This document shows positions 1-6,035 of a stretch of DNA of 7,255 nucleotides, piece by piece (position 1 is the first letter of the stretch; each line of letters opens with the position of its first letter). Location: contig JAXHVB010000108.1 in assembly GCA_034189125.1 (NCBI GenBank), positions 1 to 7,255 on the forward strand. Reading direction: 5' to 3'. This DNA is from UBA5862 sp002408105. Lineage in GTDB: Bacteria; Pseudomonadota; Gammaproteobacteria; Pseudomonadales; UBA5862. The position numbers and the translations under genes were made by a program. The notes below the pieces were generated by a model. It was not told the DNA's origin, ran no database searches, and saw only the letters and a program-made list of their open reading frames with translations.

Positions 1-928
1 CTGCATTTGCCAGCCGCCCTCGCGGCACGTACAGAATGTCCTCTGGCTGGAGCACGAATGGCGCATGGCCTGATGAGCGACGTCCCGAGAGCGTCGCCGC
101 CAAATCGACCCGGCGAGCGACCACCCGCGTGCCTTCGACACGAACTGCCAGCGCATATTCTGATGCTGCCCCTGCACGCAAGCCCCCTGAAAGCGCCAGA
201 GCCTGGAACAAATTCACAGGAGCGTTCACTGGAAACGCGCCCGGCTCCACCACTTCTCCGAAGACGTAAATGTTCTTTTCCGAGTACCGGGCGAGCAAGA
301 CATCCACTTCAAGACCTGGGACTTGATCTTTGTACCGTTCTCGCACCAACTGAACCAGTTGATCCATACCGAGACCCGCCGTTGACACATCGCCGATGAT
401 CGGAAATGTCAAAACAGCATCTGCCCGAACCAAAAGCACGCGACTGAGCCCCCTTGCGTTGGTCCTAAGCGCATCCTTCAACTCACGCGTTCGGCTGCTG
501 TGTTCGGTAACCAATACGTACAATTCAGGTTTAACCAGATGCCGGCCCAGCGCTGCAGCGGCGGCTCGATTCAGTTGCCGGACTGTCTTTCCTGCGGCGA
601 TAAAATCGCCGATGTAGGGCAGCGAGATCCGTCCATCAGGACGAATTTCTTGCTCTATATCGAGCTCAGGGCTGGCAATGAAGTGAAACGCAACCCGGTC
701 CCCTCGAGCCAGCTTATACTCGGCTTCTTGGGTCTGATTGAAACGATAAATGATCTCAACTTCATCTCCCGGATGCAGCTGACTGAGCGAGTCCGAATGC
801 TGTTCTTCTGCCGCTGGCAGATTCAGAACAAATTCGTCACCGGTAAACCGTGGTGGCGGAGCGCAACCGCTAACCAACAAGCTGGCGATCGCCAGCACTG
901 CGTAAACATGGAAAAGCTTGCACTTCAT
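1..928 (-). CDS. Wza-like polysaccharide export lipoprotein (partial, C-terminus beyond left edge)
   Basis: Outer-membrane/periplasmic polysaccharide export protein of the Poly_export/SLBB family, expected to form the export channel for the EPS made by this locus. The frame is open from an ATG at 928 to the left edge, giving 309 residues with no stop. The N-terminus is a lipoprotein signal: MKCK, a hydrophobic stretch, then lipobox VSGC with Cys22 as the lipidated residue. Residues about 73-143 match a Poly_export domain (RPDGRISLPYIGD at 97-109). Residues about 170-215 look like a second related unit (LTFPIIGD at 173-180). An SLBB-type segment follows, with VFGEVVEPGAFPV at 222-234 and LFQALALSGGL at 240-250. 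Family members are usually about 350-400 residues, so perhaps 50-80 are missing. The start codon overlaps the stop of the upstream P-loop gene as ATGA, which supports this start and suggests translational coupling. A motif resembling the domain start occurs twice (PGDEVEIIY at 53-61, RGDRVAFHF at 76-84). Confidence 0.9.
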   Translation of the reverse strand, partial: MKCKLFHVYAVLAIASLLVSGCAPPPRFTGDEFVLNLPAAEEQHSDSLSQLHPGDEVEIIYRFNQTQEAEYKLARGDRVAFHFIASPELDIEQEIRPDGRISLPYIGDFIAAGKTVRQLNRAAAAALGRHLVKPELYVLVTEHSSRTRELKDALRTNARGLSRVLLVRADAVLTFPIIGDVSTAGLGMDQLVQLVRERYKDQVPGLEVDVLLARYSEKNIYVFGEVVEPGAFPVNAPVNLFQALALSGGLRAGAASEYALAVRVEGTRVVARRVDLAATLSGRRSSGHAPFVLQPEDILYVPRGRLANA

Positions 929-1563
929 AGCCACTTGTAAATCCAATTCGGTATCGGATAGCGCCGACGATTGTAGATGGTTCCAACCAGCTTCACGTCC
1001 ATGCCGCTGAGTTGTCTCGCGGCTGCCAAGATGGCCATTCTCTTGGCAGAATGGGCAGCCACCACCAACACCGCCCCGTCGCAAGCACGCGCCAATTGCT
1101 GTGCGTGGGACAAAGGTGTGATCGGCGGGCAATCGAGCAGTATGTACCGGTAGCGCTTGCGCAGCGCCACGAGCAGGTCGGCCCAGTCCCTATGGCCGCT
1201 TGCGTTGGCTTGTTCTGCAGGTTTTCCGGCTGCCAGAAAATCTGGCCCACCATAAGCGTTGCGCCAGACCGCCTGGTCAAGCTGTGTAAACAAAGCCTCA
1301 TCCGAGGCCCCAAACACATTTGCGACCCCAACGTGATCCGCTGCGTTGAAAGCCCGCGACATGTCCGGCCGCTCAGGGTTGGCGTCACAAACCAACACTT
1401 CTCCCGGATACCGTTCCGCAAGCGTCGAAGCGAGGCTCCATGCGCAGGTTGTTACACCCTCCCCAACCGACCCTGCAGTCAGACAGATCATACGCAACGA
1501 GGGGTTTCCAAGGAGCCCTCCCAGCTCGCTATGACTCAGCGGATGGGCAATCATTTCAGTCAT
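925..1563 (-). CDS. CpsD/CapB-like P-loop protein (tyrosine-kinase family) lacking the Walker A lysine
   Basis: A 212-residue MinD/ParA-fold protein resembling the cytoplasmic BY-kinase domain (CpsD, CapB, C-terminal Wzc) that works with a membrane chain-length regulator in EPS synthesis. Seen in the sequence: a P-loop-like AGSVGEGVTT at 30-39, a Walker A'-like VLVCDAN at 56-62 (Asp60), and a Walker B-like YILLDCPP at 140-147 (Asp144). The C-terminal NRRRYPIPNWIYKWL is typical of short CpsD-like proteins in EPS loci. The oddity is Val37 (codon GTA, 1453-1455) where the P-loop lysine should be, so ATP hydrolysis or kinase activity is doubtful. There is no long Tyr-rich tail, only three tyrosines in the last 16 residues. 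The start is the first ATG after an in-frame TAA upstream and has no clear ribosome site. It begins 39 bp after the acetyltransferase stop. No transmembrane segment is seen, and the usual Wzc/EpsF partner is not in the window. Confidence 0.85.
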   Translation of the reverse strand: MTEMIAHPLSHSELGGLLGNPSLRMICLTAGSVGEGVTTCAWSLASTLAERYPGEVLVCDANPERPDMSRAFNAADHVGVANVFGASDEALFTQLDQAVWRNAYGGPDFLAAGKPAEQANASGHRDWADLLVALRKRYRYILLDCPPITPLSHAQQLARACDGAVLVVAAHSAKRMAILAAARQLSGMDVKLVGTIYNRRRYPIPNWIYKWL

Positions 1564-1602
1564 TGGATGCTCAGTGCCGAACTCTTAAGGGAAAACTGGA
1601 GG

Positions 1603-2787
1603 TCAAGGACCGTACATGTCGGTGTCACCGTCGCCGTAGCTGAAATACCAATTTGACGGGTCATAGAAAAAATCAGGAGCAATGCCATCGGCAGGCGTGC
1701 CAGTGTAATCGGCCCCTAGGTTGCTTTGTCCACGCTTGACGAACCCAACGGCGGTATGGGCCAACGCCATCCAGGGAATCTGCGTCTCAACCACTTTCAC
1801 AACATCAACCGGACGACGCACCACCTCACGTACGGTCCCAGCCAATAGGTGCTTCGCAACGTCTACTTTTTCTGGAGCCACGAGCATATCCACGATCCTC
1901 ACCTGCCGAGGTGATGTCTCCGGAACCACTCGATACACCACCCACCCCACCAAGCTGCCCGCTACGCGCGCGACCCGCAGCTGATAGTCGCGGTTCGGTG
2001 CCTGGAGGTATCGCCAGTCCACGTAGGCGCGGTCACGCACAGCGAGTGCTGGATACCCAACCTTGGCCGAGTTCCAGAAATCGTCAAACTCTGCCCCGCA
2101 AGTCTTGGCACTTTCAAATGAGTACTCAGAAAGAGCGCGCCGCGATCGGAAGCCAGCTCGGGAACGCACCGCGAAGTCCGCGAGCGCGCCCAGCCAGCGG
2201 CCGAGCCGCCCGCGTGGGAGTTTGTCTGCAATAAATGGCGACACCCGAAGCGGTAAGGCAAGCACATTTGCCTCGCAAATTTTCTTTCCTCCCTGCTTGC
2301 CACGCAATCGCTGCCAATACCGCGTGATAGCGGGACGTTGGTGACCGAGGCTTAGGGGATGCTTGATCGTCTGATGACGTGCCAACGCACTGGCGACTGA
2401 CCGGCCTACCGCTCCGGGCACGGGGTACGCCATAAAATCGGCCAACCACACTCCCGAGTGCTCCTGCCCGTTGATCCAAAACCGCTGACCAATCCCACAA
2501 AGGATCGCAATGATTGTATTGTCTCGCACTGCGGCTACAACTTGCCCGGGAGCCCCACGTGGATTTGATTCATACTGCCAAACCCACCGCGATTTCAGCA
2601 GCTGACCCTCGCGCTCAGCATGCACCGAAGCTGCCAACTCATAAACCTGTTGGGCATCGCTCGACCGGACATCACGAAGCTCGATAGAATCACTGCCCAC
2701 TCCCTCGCCCGGACAGGATAGGGAATTCGCACCGCTGCTTGGGGTGGAGACACGATCCTCGGCCGCAGCTTGGCTGTTTTCACCCAT
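1603..2787 (-). CDS. GNAT-superfamily acetyltransferase of an EPS locus
   Basis: A probable cytoplasmic acyl-CoA-dependent acyltransferase of 394 residues. The substrate is unknown; a sugar nucleotide, lipid-linked glycan or amino sugar is plausible from context. Residues 1-33 are polar and probably disordered. A GNAT-like unit follows, with VWQYESNPRG at 69-78, beta-strands about 82-100 and a helix after VPG about 123. A second W-x-Y motif, YVDWRY at 255-260, begins another GNAT-like unit with strands VGWVVYRVV and VRIVDMLVA. The protein ends in an acidic and aromatic tail, WYFSYGDGDTDMYGP. I recall similar WY...GDxDTD endings in GNAT proteins of polysaccharide clusters, but this is memory and not a search. 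The ATG at 2787 is chosen because AGGTGG lies 6 nt upstream. An in-frame ATG at 2835 would add 16 residues but has a weaker ribosome site and shortens the divergent promoter region. It is the first gene of the leftward operon. FemAB-like function is the main alternative. Confidence 0.75.
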   Translation of the reverse strand: MGENSQAAAEDRVSTPSSGANSLSCPGEGVGSDSIELRDVRSSDAQQVYELAASVHAEREGQLLKSRWVWQYESNPRGAPGQVVAAVRDNTIIAILCGIGQRFWINGQEHSGVWLADFMAYPVPGAVGRSVASALARHQTIKHPLSLGHQRPAITRYWQRLRGKQGGKKICEANVLALPLRVSPFIADKLPRGRLGRWLGALADFAVRSRAGFRSRRALSEYSFESAKTCGAEFDDFWNSAKVGYPALAVRDRAYVDWRYLQAPNRDYQLRVARVAGSLVGWVVYRVVPETSPRQVRIVDMLVAPEKVDVAKHLLAGTVREVVRRPVDVVKVVETQIPWMALAHTAVGFVKRGQSNLGADYTGTPADGIAPDFFYDPSNWYFSYGDGDTDMYGP

Positions 2788-2894
2788 CAAATACCACCTG
2801 TCGGGTTGATCGGCGTCGCCCTGCGCCGATACCATTCCGCCACCCCATCAAAGCGCTCAAGTTTCGGGGCTCGAACTTCAGCGGGTGAGTACAC
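2788..2894. promoter_or_regulatory. Divergent intergenic region between acetyltransferase and secreted glycosidase-like gene
   Basis: These 107 bp separate two divergent starts, so promoters for both directions are expected here by position. Only weak matches are visible. On the plus strand TTGATC (2806-2811), a 16-bp spacer and GATACC (2828-2833) could be a poor sigma-70 site. No convincing minus-strand promoter, operator or sigma-54 site was found. The plus-strand gene has GGGTGAG just upstream of its ATG as a probable ribosome site. Confidence 0.25.
2794..2799 (-). promoter_or_regulatory. Shine-Dalgarno AGGTGG deciding the acetyltransferase start
   Basis: On the minus strand AGGTGG is followed by six bases (TATTTG) and then ATG at 2787. 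This is the best ribosome site near the N-terminus and favours this start over the in-frame ATG at 2835. Confidence 0.5.
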
Positions 2895-4919
2895 ATGCGA
2901 TATTGGTGGCTTTGGTTGCTCGCTGCTGCCGGCTTCGCGTCGGCCAGCGCGTGCGCGGCAACATGGAGTGGCATTCGCGACGGCGCACTTTACCTGCGCT
3001 CTCTTGGTCCTACGAATTGGTCCACGGAAGTCGCGTGGCGTGAAGCCTGGATGGCAGACGCGCAGTACGAAAGGCTGTATTGGACTGGCCCCGACGGAGA
3101 GCTGCTGAACGCATTTGACATCACCCCGGAGCAGACGCGAGGCGGAGCTACGTTGCCTGGAACGATCCCGCTCTCGACGTACCGGCTCGACATTCCGGGA
3201 TACTCGTTTCGCCGCTACAGCGTCACCATCCCTGCCGGCGTCCAGTCGCTCTTTTCTCCAGCCCCGGTGCATTTCTCCATTGAGGTCAAGGCGGGCCTCA
3301 AGTTGTACCTGCACGCGCCCGCAGGCGCTCCCTTCACCCTCAACGGAAAGTACCATGGTGGCGTGCGCGCATTGACGCTTCGAGACGTGCAATCCGAGCA
3401 ACAGTTCTCGCTCACTCTCGCGAGAATGCACGCCGGCTACGCCAACTTTGACTCGGCCTCCATTTCGCAGGCAAGCAGAGAACGCACCTTCCTGCTCGAG
3501 TTCGAAGGTCGAGGGAAAGTGGCTTTCTGGGTGGATGGAATTCCCAACCTCTTTGCCCTGGATCCACAAGATTTGTTTCCGGTGGCGTTGCGCGATGGAC
3601 GGGTTCGCGTGCAGGTGATGTCGGAGCCGGCAACCCCAACCACAAAGCTCGGAGCCGCGCTGGAATACAGCCTTCCCCCTGATGAAGTCCGTGGCTTGCT
3701 GCGCAGCCTCTCCCTTCGAAGCGCCAACCACTACTTTTATGAGGACCGACTTTCGAGAGATGGTGAGGAAGACATCCCTTTCCTTGAGTACACGGAAAAC
3801 GGGCTTGGCATCACCGACTACATTGCTGTGCGCGCCAACACCGGGCGCCGACCGCTGATCACAGATGCAAGACAAACTTCTGAATTTCTGCATCAGTACC
3901 TCCTTTCGCATAGGGGAAAGCACGGGCTTGCACTTCCCTTTGTAGCCTTGGTGGACGAACCCAACCTCAATTACCCCTCGTACGAGCGTTTCGAGCATGA
4001 TTTCATTGCCGCGGCATCGGCGATCAAGTCATCATCAAGTCCGAAAGTCGCGGCGACACAAATCGTGGCCCCCTACTCTTCGCGCTTTTTAAACGGACCC
4101 ACGCGGTCAGAGTCGCGGGAGCGCAGCGGTGCTCTTTGGTTAAGCAACCTGCTTTCACGCCGATCCGACCTCGTGGATGCCATCGCGTGGAACAACTGGC
4201 TGGTACGCGACCTGATCGCCACCGACCAATTCAAACTCGACATCGCGAAGGCGCGAGACTTGGACCGGGCGCATCCACACCCTGCTGGCGACCGTCCTCT
4301 ACTGATTGCCCAAACCAACATTTCCAGCGGCGCCCATTTGAGCCCGTACGAGCAAGACACCTTCTTCGCTGGTCTGTGGCTCGCGTCGGTGTTTATCAAC
4401 ACCGCGGCCACCGGAGAAGTGCGCCAGCTCAACTGGTTCAAAATCGCCGACGACGGCACCTGGAACAAAGGCCTTCTCCGCGAGGCAGGGGCGAGTTTTC
4501 ACTTTAAACCCGTCGCGCATGCAATGCAGTTTCTCAACGACCACTGGCGTCCTGAGACGACGCCGGTGACCGTCGAGCCAAAAACTCGGGAGGTCGAATT
4601 TCTGGCGCTTCGCGCCGATGACGGCTCGCTTGCCATCCTCGGAGTCAACAAACTGGCACGGGCTTACGATGTTCAAATCAGGCTACCGAAATCGACGCCG
4701 ATCAGTTCCGCTAACGCCAGGCTGGTGCACACGGACGCGACCCTGCGGCCCCAAACCTGCCAAGTTGCGGTGGTCCAAACCGATGGCCTTCCGTCGATCA
4801 ACTTCACAGCTGCAGCCAGAACGATCTTTGTCGTCCAACCCGACTTCGACGCACCGACCACTTTCCAAGAGCAGTCATCATCCGTAGGCAACCCCGTCAG
4901 TACGCGCCCTTGCCCGTAA
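2895..4919 (+). CDS. Secreted glycoside-hydrolase-like protein (probable clan GH-A TIM barrel plus beta domain)
   Basis: A 674-residue exported protein. The N-terminus has Arg2, a hydrophobic tryptophan-rich core and a likely signal peptidase I site after ACA (residues 19-21). ASAC with Cys20 could also be a poor lipobox. Residues about 25-260 form a beta-rich region not recognised. The middle looks like a glycosidase barrel. GITDYIAVRANTGRRPLIT (starting near 310) resembles the beta-3 region of GH39/GH51-like enzymes. FVALVDEPNL with Glu355 resembles the NEP acid/base motif after beta-4. LLIAQTNISSG (Gln473) sits about 118 residues later, where the nucleophile Glu would be expected. The stretch from about 560 (VEFLALRADDGSLAILGVN) resembles the beta-sandwich that closes many GH-A enzymes. 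PslG-like (GH39) proteins in other EPS loci are a functional analogue: periplasmic hydrolases linked to polymer maturation. Asp354 instead of Asn and Gln473 instead of Glu raise the possibility of a weakened or inactive enzyme. The exact family is not assigned. The 3' end overlaps the convergent sugar transferase gene by 23 bp. Confidence 0.7.
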   Translation: MRYWWLWLLAAAGFASASACAATWSGIRDGALYLRSLGPTNWSTEVAWREAWMADAQYERLYWTGPDGELLNAFDITPEQTRGGATLPGTIPLSTYRLDIPGYSFRRYSVTIPAGVQSLFSPAPVHFSIEVKAGLKLYLHAPAGAPFTLNGKYHGGVRALTLRDVQSEQQFSLTLARMHAGYANFDSASISQASRERTFLLEFEGRGKVAFWVDGIPNLFALDPQDLFPVALRDGRVRVQVMSEPATPTTKLGAALEYSLPPDEVRGLLRSLSLRSANHYFYEDRLSRDGEEDIPFLEYTENGLGITDYIAVRANTGRRPLITDARQTSEFLHQYLLSHRGKHGLALPFVALVDEPNLNYPSYERFEHDFIAAASAIKSSSSPKVAATQIVAPYSSRFLNGPTRSESRERSGALWLSNLLSRRSDLVDAIAWNNWLVRDLIATDQFKLDIAKARDLDRAHPHPAGDRPLLIAQTNISSGAHLSPYEQDTFFAGLWLASVFINTAATGEVRQLNWFKIADDGTWNKGLLREAGASFHFKPVAHAMQFLNDHWRPETTPVTVEPKTREVEFLALRADDGSLAILGVNKLARAYDVQIRLPKSTPISSANARLVHTDATLRPQTCQVAVVQTDGLPSINFTAAARTIFVVQPDFDAPTTFQEQSSSVGNPVSTRPCP

Positions 4920-5688
4920 AGACTGCCGCCGGTGTGGCAAACAAAATCTTGAGGTCCAACCAAGGACTTTGTTCCTCAATGTACTGCCGGTCGAGCCGAA
5001 CCCGCTCGTCAAAGTCAAGGTCACTGCGACCAGAGACTTGCCAGAGGCCCGTGAGACCTGGATAGGCAGAGAGACGAACGCGATGGTGCTCGTTGTATGC
5101 TGAAGCATCGAACGACGTCGGCCGCGGCCCCACCAGCCGCATGTCACCCACGAACACGTTGAACAGGTTGGGCAGCTCATCCAGGCTTGTGCGTCGCAGC
5201 CAGCGTCCCACGCGAGTGACTCTCGGGTCCTCCTTAACCTTGAAATCGATCGCATCAGCGCCGTGTTCGTTGCAATGCGTCAGTGAGCTTTTTAGCGCTT
5301 CGGCTTCTTGGACCATTGTTCGGAACTTGTAGACCGCGAACCGCCGTCCCATGTAACCGGTTCTCTGCTGTCGAAACAGGGCCGGACCTCTGCTGTCCAC
5401 CTTTATGCCGATGGCAATCAGCGCCATCGGGACCGCAAGAGCCACCAACAGAACTCCAGCACCGAACCTTGAGGCCAAGCGTTTGCTGCGTGAAAGCGTC
5501 CAGCACGTCCCCCCGTCCGTGCCTAGGATCCATCCGCGATCCGCCCGAATAACCTCGCGCTCAATACTCGACCGCACATCAAGATGCTGCCGCCGACATC
5601 CACTGCTTCCTGCAGCGGAGCGTCCGGGCGGCTGAAATCGAAGCAAACCACTCAACGCGACATTCCTTACATCACCTGCAGCTGCCAT
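4897..5688 (-). CDS. Undecaprenyl-phosphate sugar-1-phosphate transferase (EPS priming enzyme)
   Basis: A bacterial sugar transferase (PF02397-type polyprenyl-phosphate phosphoglycosyltransferase). It starts EPS repeat-unit assembly by moving a sugar-1-phosphate from a UDP-sugar to undecaprenyl phosphate on the inner membrane. Numbering is from the ATG at 5688 (263 residues). One hydrophobic segment lies at about 75-97. Then come KFRTM (121-125), DELPNLFNV (170-178, with the catalytic-type Asp170-Glu171 dyad), GDMRLVGPRP (181-190), YPGLTGLWQVSGRSDLDF (209-226) and the family-typical end GKGAY. The four-helix N-terminal part of WbaP/WcaJ is absent, so this is a short monotopic form like PglC or WecP. 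The first 65 or so residues are not recognised. The start is uncertain: ATG 5688 and TTG 5706 both lack a good ribosome site, while TTG 5655 has AAGGA 8 nt upstream. The sugar specificity cannot be read from the sequence. Confidence 0.92.
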   Translation of the reverse strand: MAAAGDVRNVALSGLLRFQPPGRSAAGSSGCRRQHLDVRSSIEREVIRADRGWILGTDGGTCWTLSRSKRLASRFGAGVLLVALAVPMALIAIGIKVDSRGPALFRQQRTGYMGRRFAVYKFRTMVQEAEALKSSLTHCNEHGADAIDFKVKEDPRVTRVGRWLRRTSLDELPNLFNVFVGDMRLVGPRPTSFDASAYNEHHRVRLSAYPGLTGLWQVSGRSDLDFDERVRLDRQYIEEQSPWLDLKILFATPAAVFTGKGAY

Positions 5689-5795
5689 TGACCATGCGCT
5701 AAGCAATCAAACGTCGCTCGGGCAACGGGACCGTCACCGGCAACTCGTTTGATCTACGGCGTGGCAGTCGCCATTACAATACAAAGGAGCCCGCA

Positions 5796-5811
5796 AGCAG
5801 GTATCAGGCCA
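5796..5811 (-). promoter_or_regulatory. Possible sigma-54 (-24/-12) promoter for the sugar transferase
   Basis: The minus strand reads TGGCCTGATACCTGCT, compared with the consensus TGGCAC-N5-TTGC(A/T). The invariant GG and GC are kept with exactly 10 bp between them; the mismatches are at the AC of the -24 element and the first T of the -12 element. It would start transcription near 5785, about 80-100 nt before the sugar transferase start. Chance matches of this quality are not rare. Confidence 0.3.
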
Positions 5812-5821
5812 AAGTGCATTT

Positions 5822-5873
5822 TTTCTTTAAAACAGTAGGTTACGCATTGCCCTCCCAAAAAACTGTAAAGAAA
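5822..5873. repeat. AT-rich imperfect inverted repeat
   Basis: The left arm TTTCTTT-AAA-ACAGT (5822-5836) pairs with the right arm ACTGTAAAGAAA (5862-5873): 12 complementary bases broken by a 3-nt bulge (5829-5831), with a 25-nt loop. It lies between two divergent genes, so a terminator role is unlikely. A regulator binding site or an AT-rich bend is more likely. The right arm also begins TGT-N11-ACA (5864-5880). Confidence 0.4.
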
Positions 5874-6035
5874 CCTGACACGGACAACCCCTGCGCTTCG
5901 ACATACCGGACTTGTCTGCCGCCGAACACAATGGCTTTCGAACCCTGCAACGGTACAATTGCGGCACTTGCCTTCGGCTGCCCGGCGACCCGCCTGCCTA
6001 GATCATAAACCGCCACAACCAACCCGAGGACCCAC

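Larger units (their letters stand above)
5689..6035. other. Divergent intergenic region between sugar transferase and deacetylase
   Basis: This stretch separates two outward-facing genes and should carry promoters for both. Its middle (about 5811-5875) is clearly more AT-rich than the flanking DNA and holds an imperfect inverted repeat; a possible sigma-54 site on the minus strand lies beside it. TACAAT at 5954-5959 is a possible plus-strand -10 for the deacetylase, but no matching -35 is visible. Two short open frames in it start at GTG or TTG and have no recognisable product, so I call no gene here. Confidence 0.5.

Noticed and set aside
7..940. Plus-strand frames of 73-146 residues at the left edge
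   Set aside because: They lie opposite the export lipoprotein, whose lipobox, Poly_export and SLBB motifs are continuous over 309 codons on the minus strand.
1012..1656. A 214-residue plus-strand frame across the P-loop protein gene
   Set aside because: The opposite strand carries recognisable Walker-type motifs and operon spacing; this frame has no recognisable domain.
2787..3998. A 403-residue open frame on the minus strand opposite the secreted glycosidase-like gene
   Set aside because: It is antisense to a gene with a clear signal peptide, ribosome site and recognisable motifs. Its translation is rich in Arg, Gly and Cys with no family resemblance, typical of a GC-rich shadow frame.
4924..4939. 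TGCC...GGCA hairpin after the glycosidase-like gene as a terminator
   Set aside because: The stem is only 4 bp with no T-run, and it lies inside the transferase coding sequence.
5932..5949. TGGCTT...TGCA as a plus-strand sigma-54 promoter for the deacetylase
   Set aside because: The GG and GC are 12 bp apart instead of 10, a spacing sigma-54 does not tolerate.
5814..6008. A 64-residue plus-strand frame in the same intergenic region
   Set aside because: It has a GTG start, no convincing ribosome site and a composition unlike a real protein.
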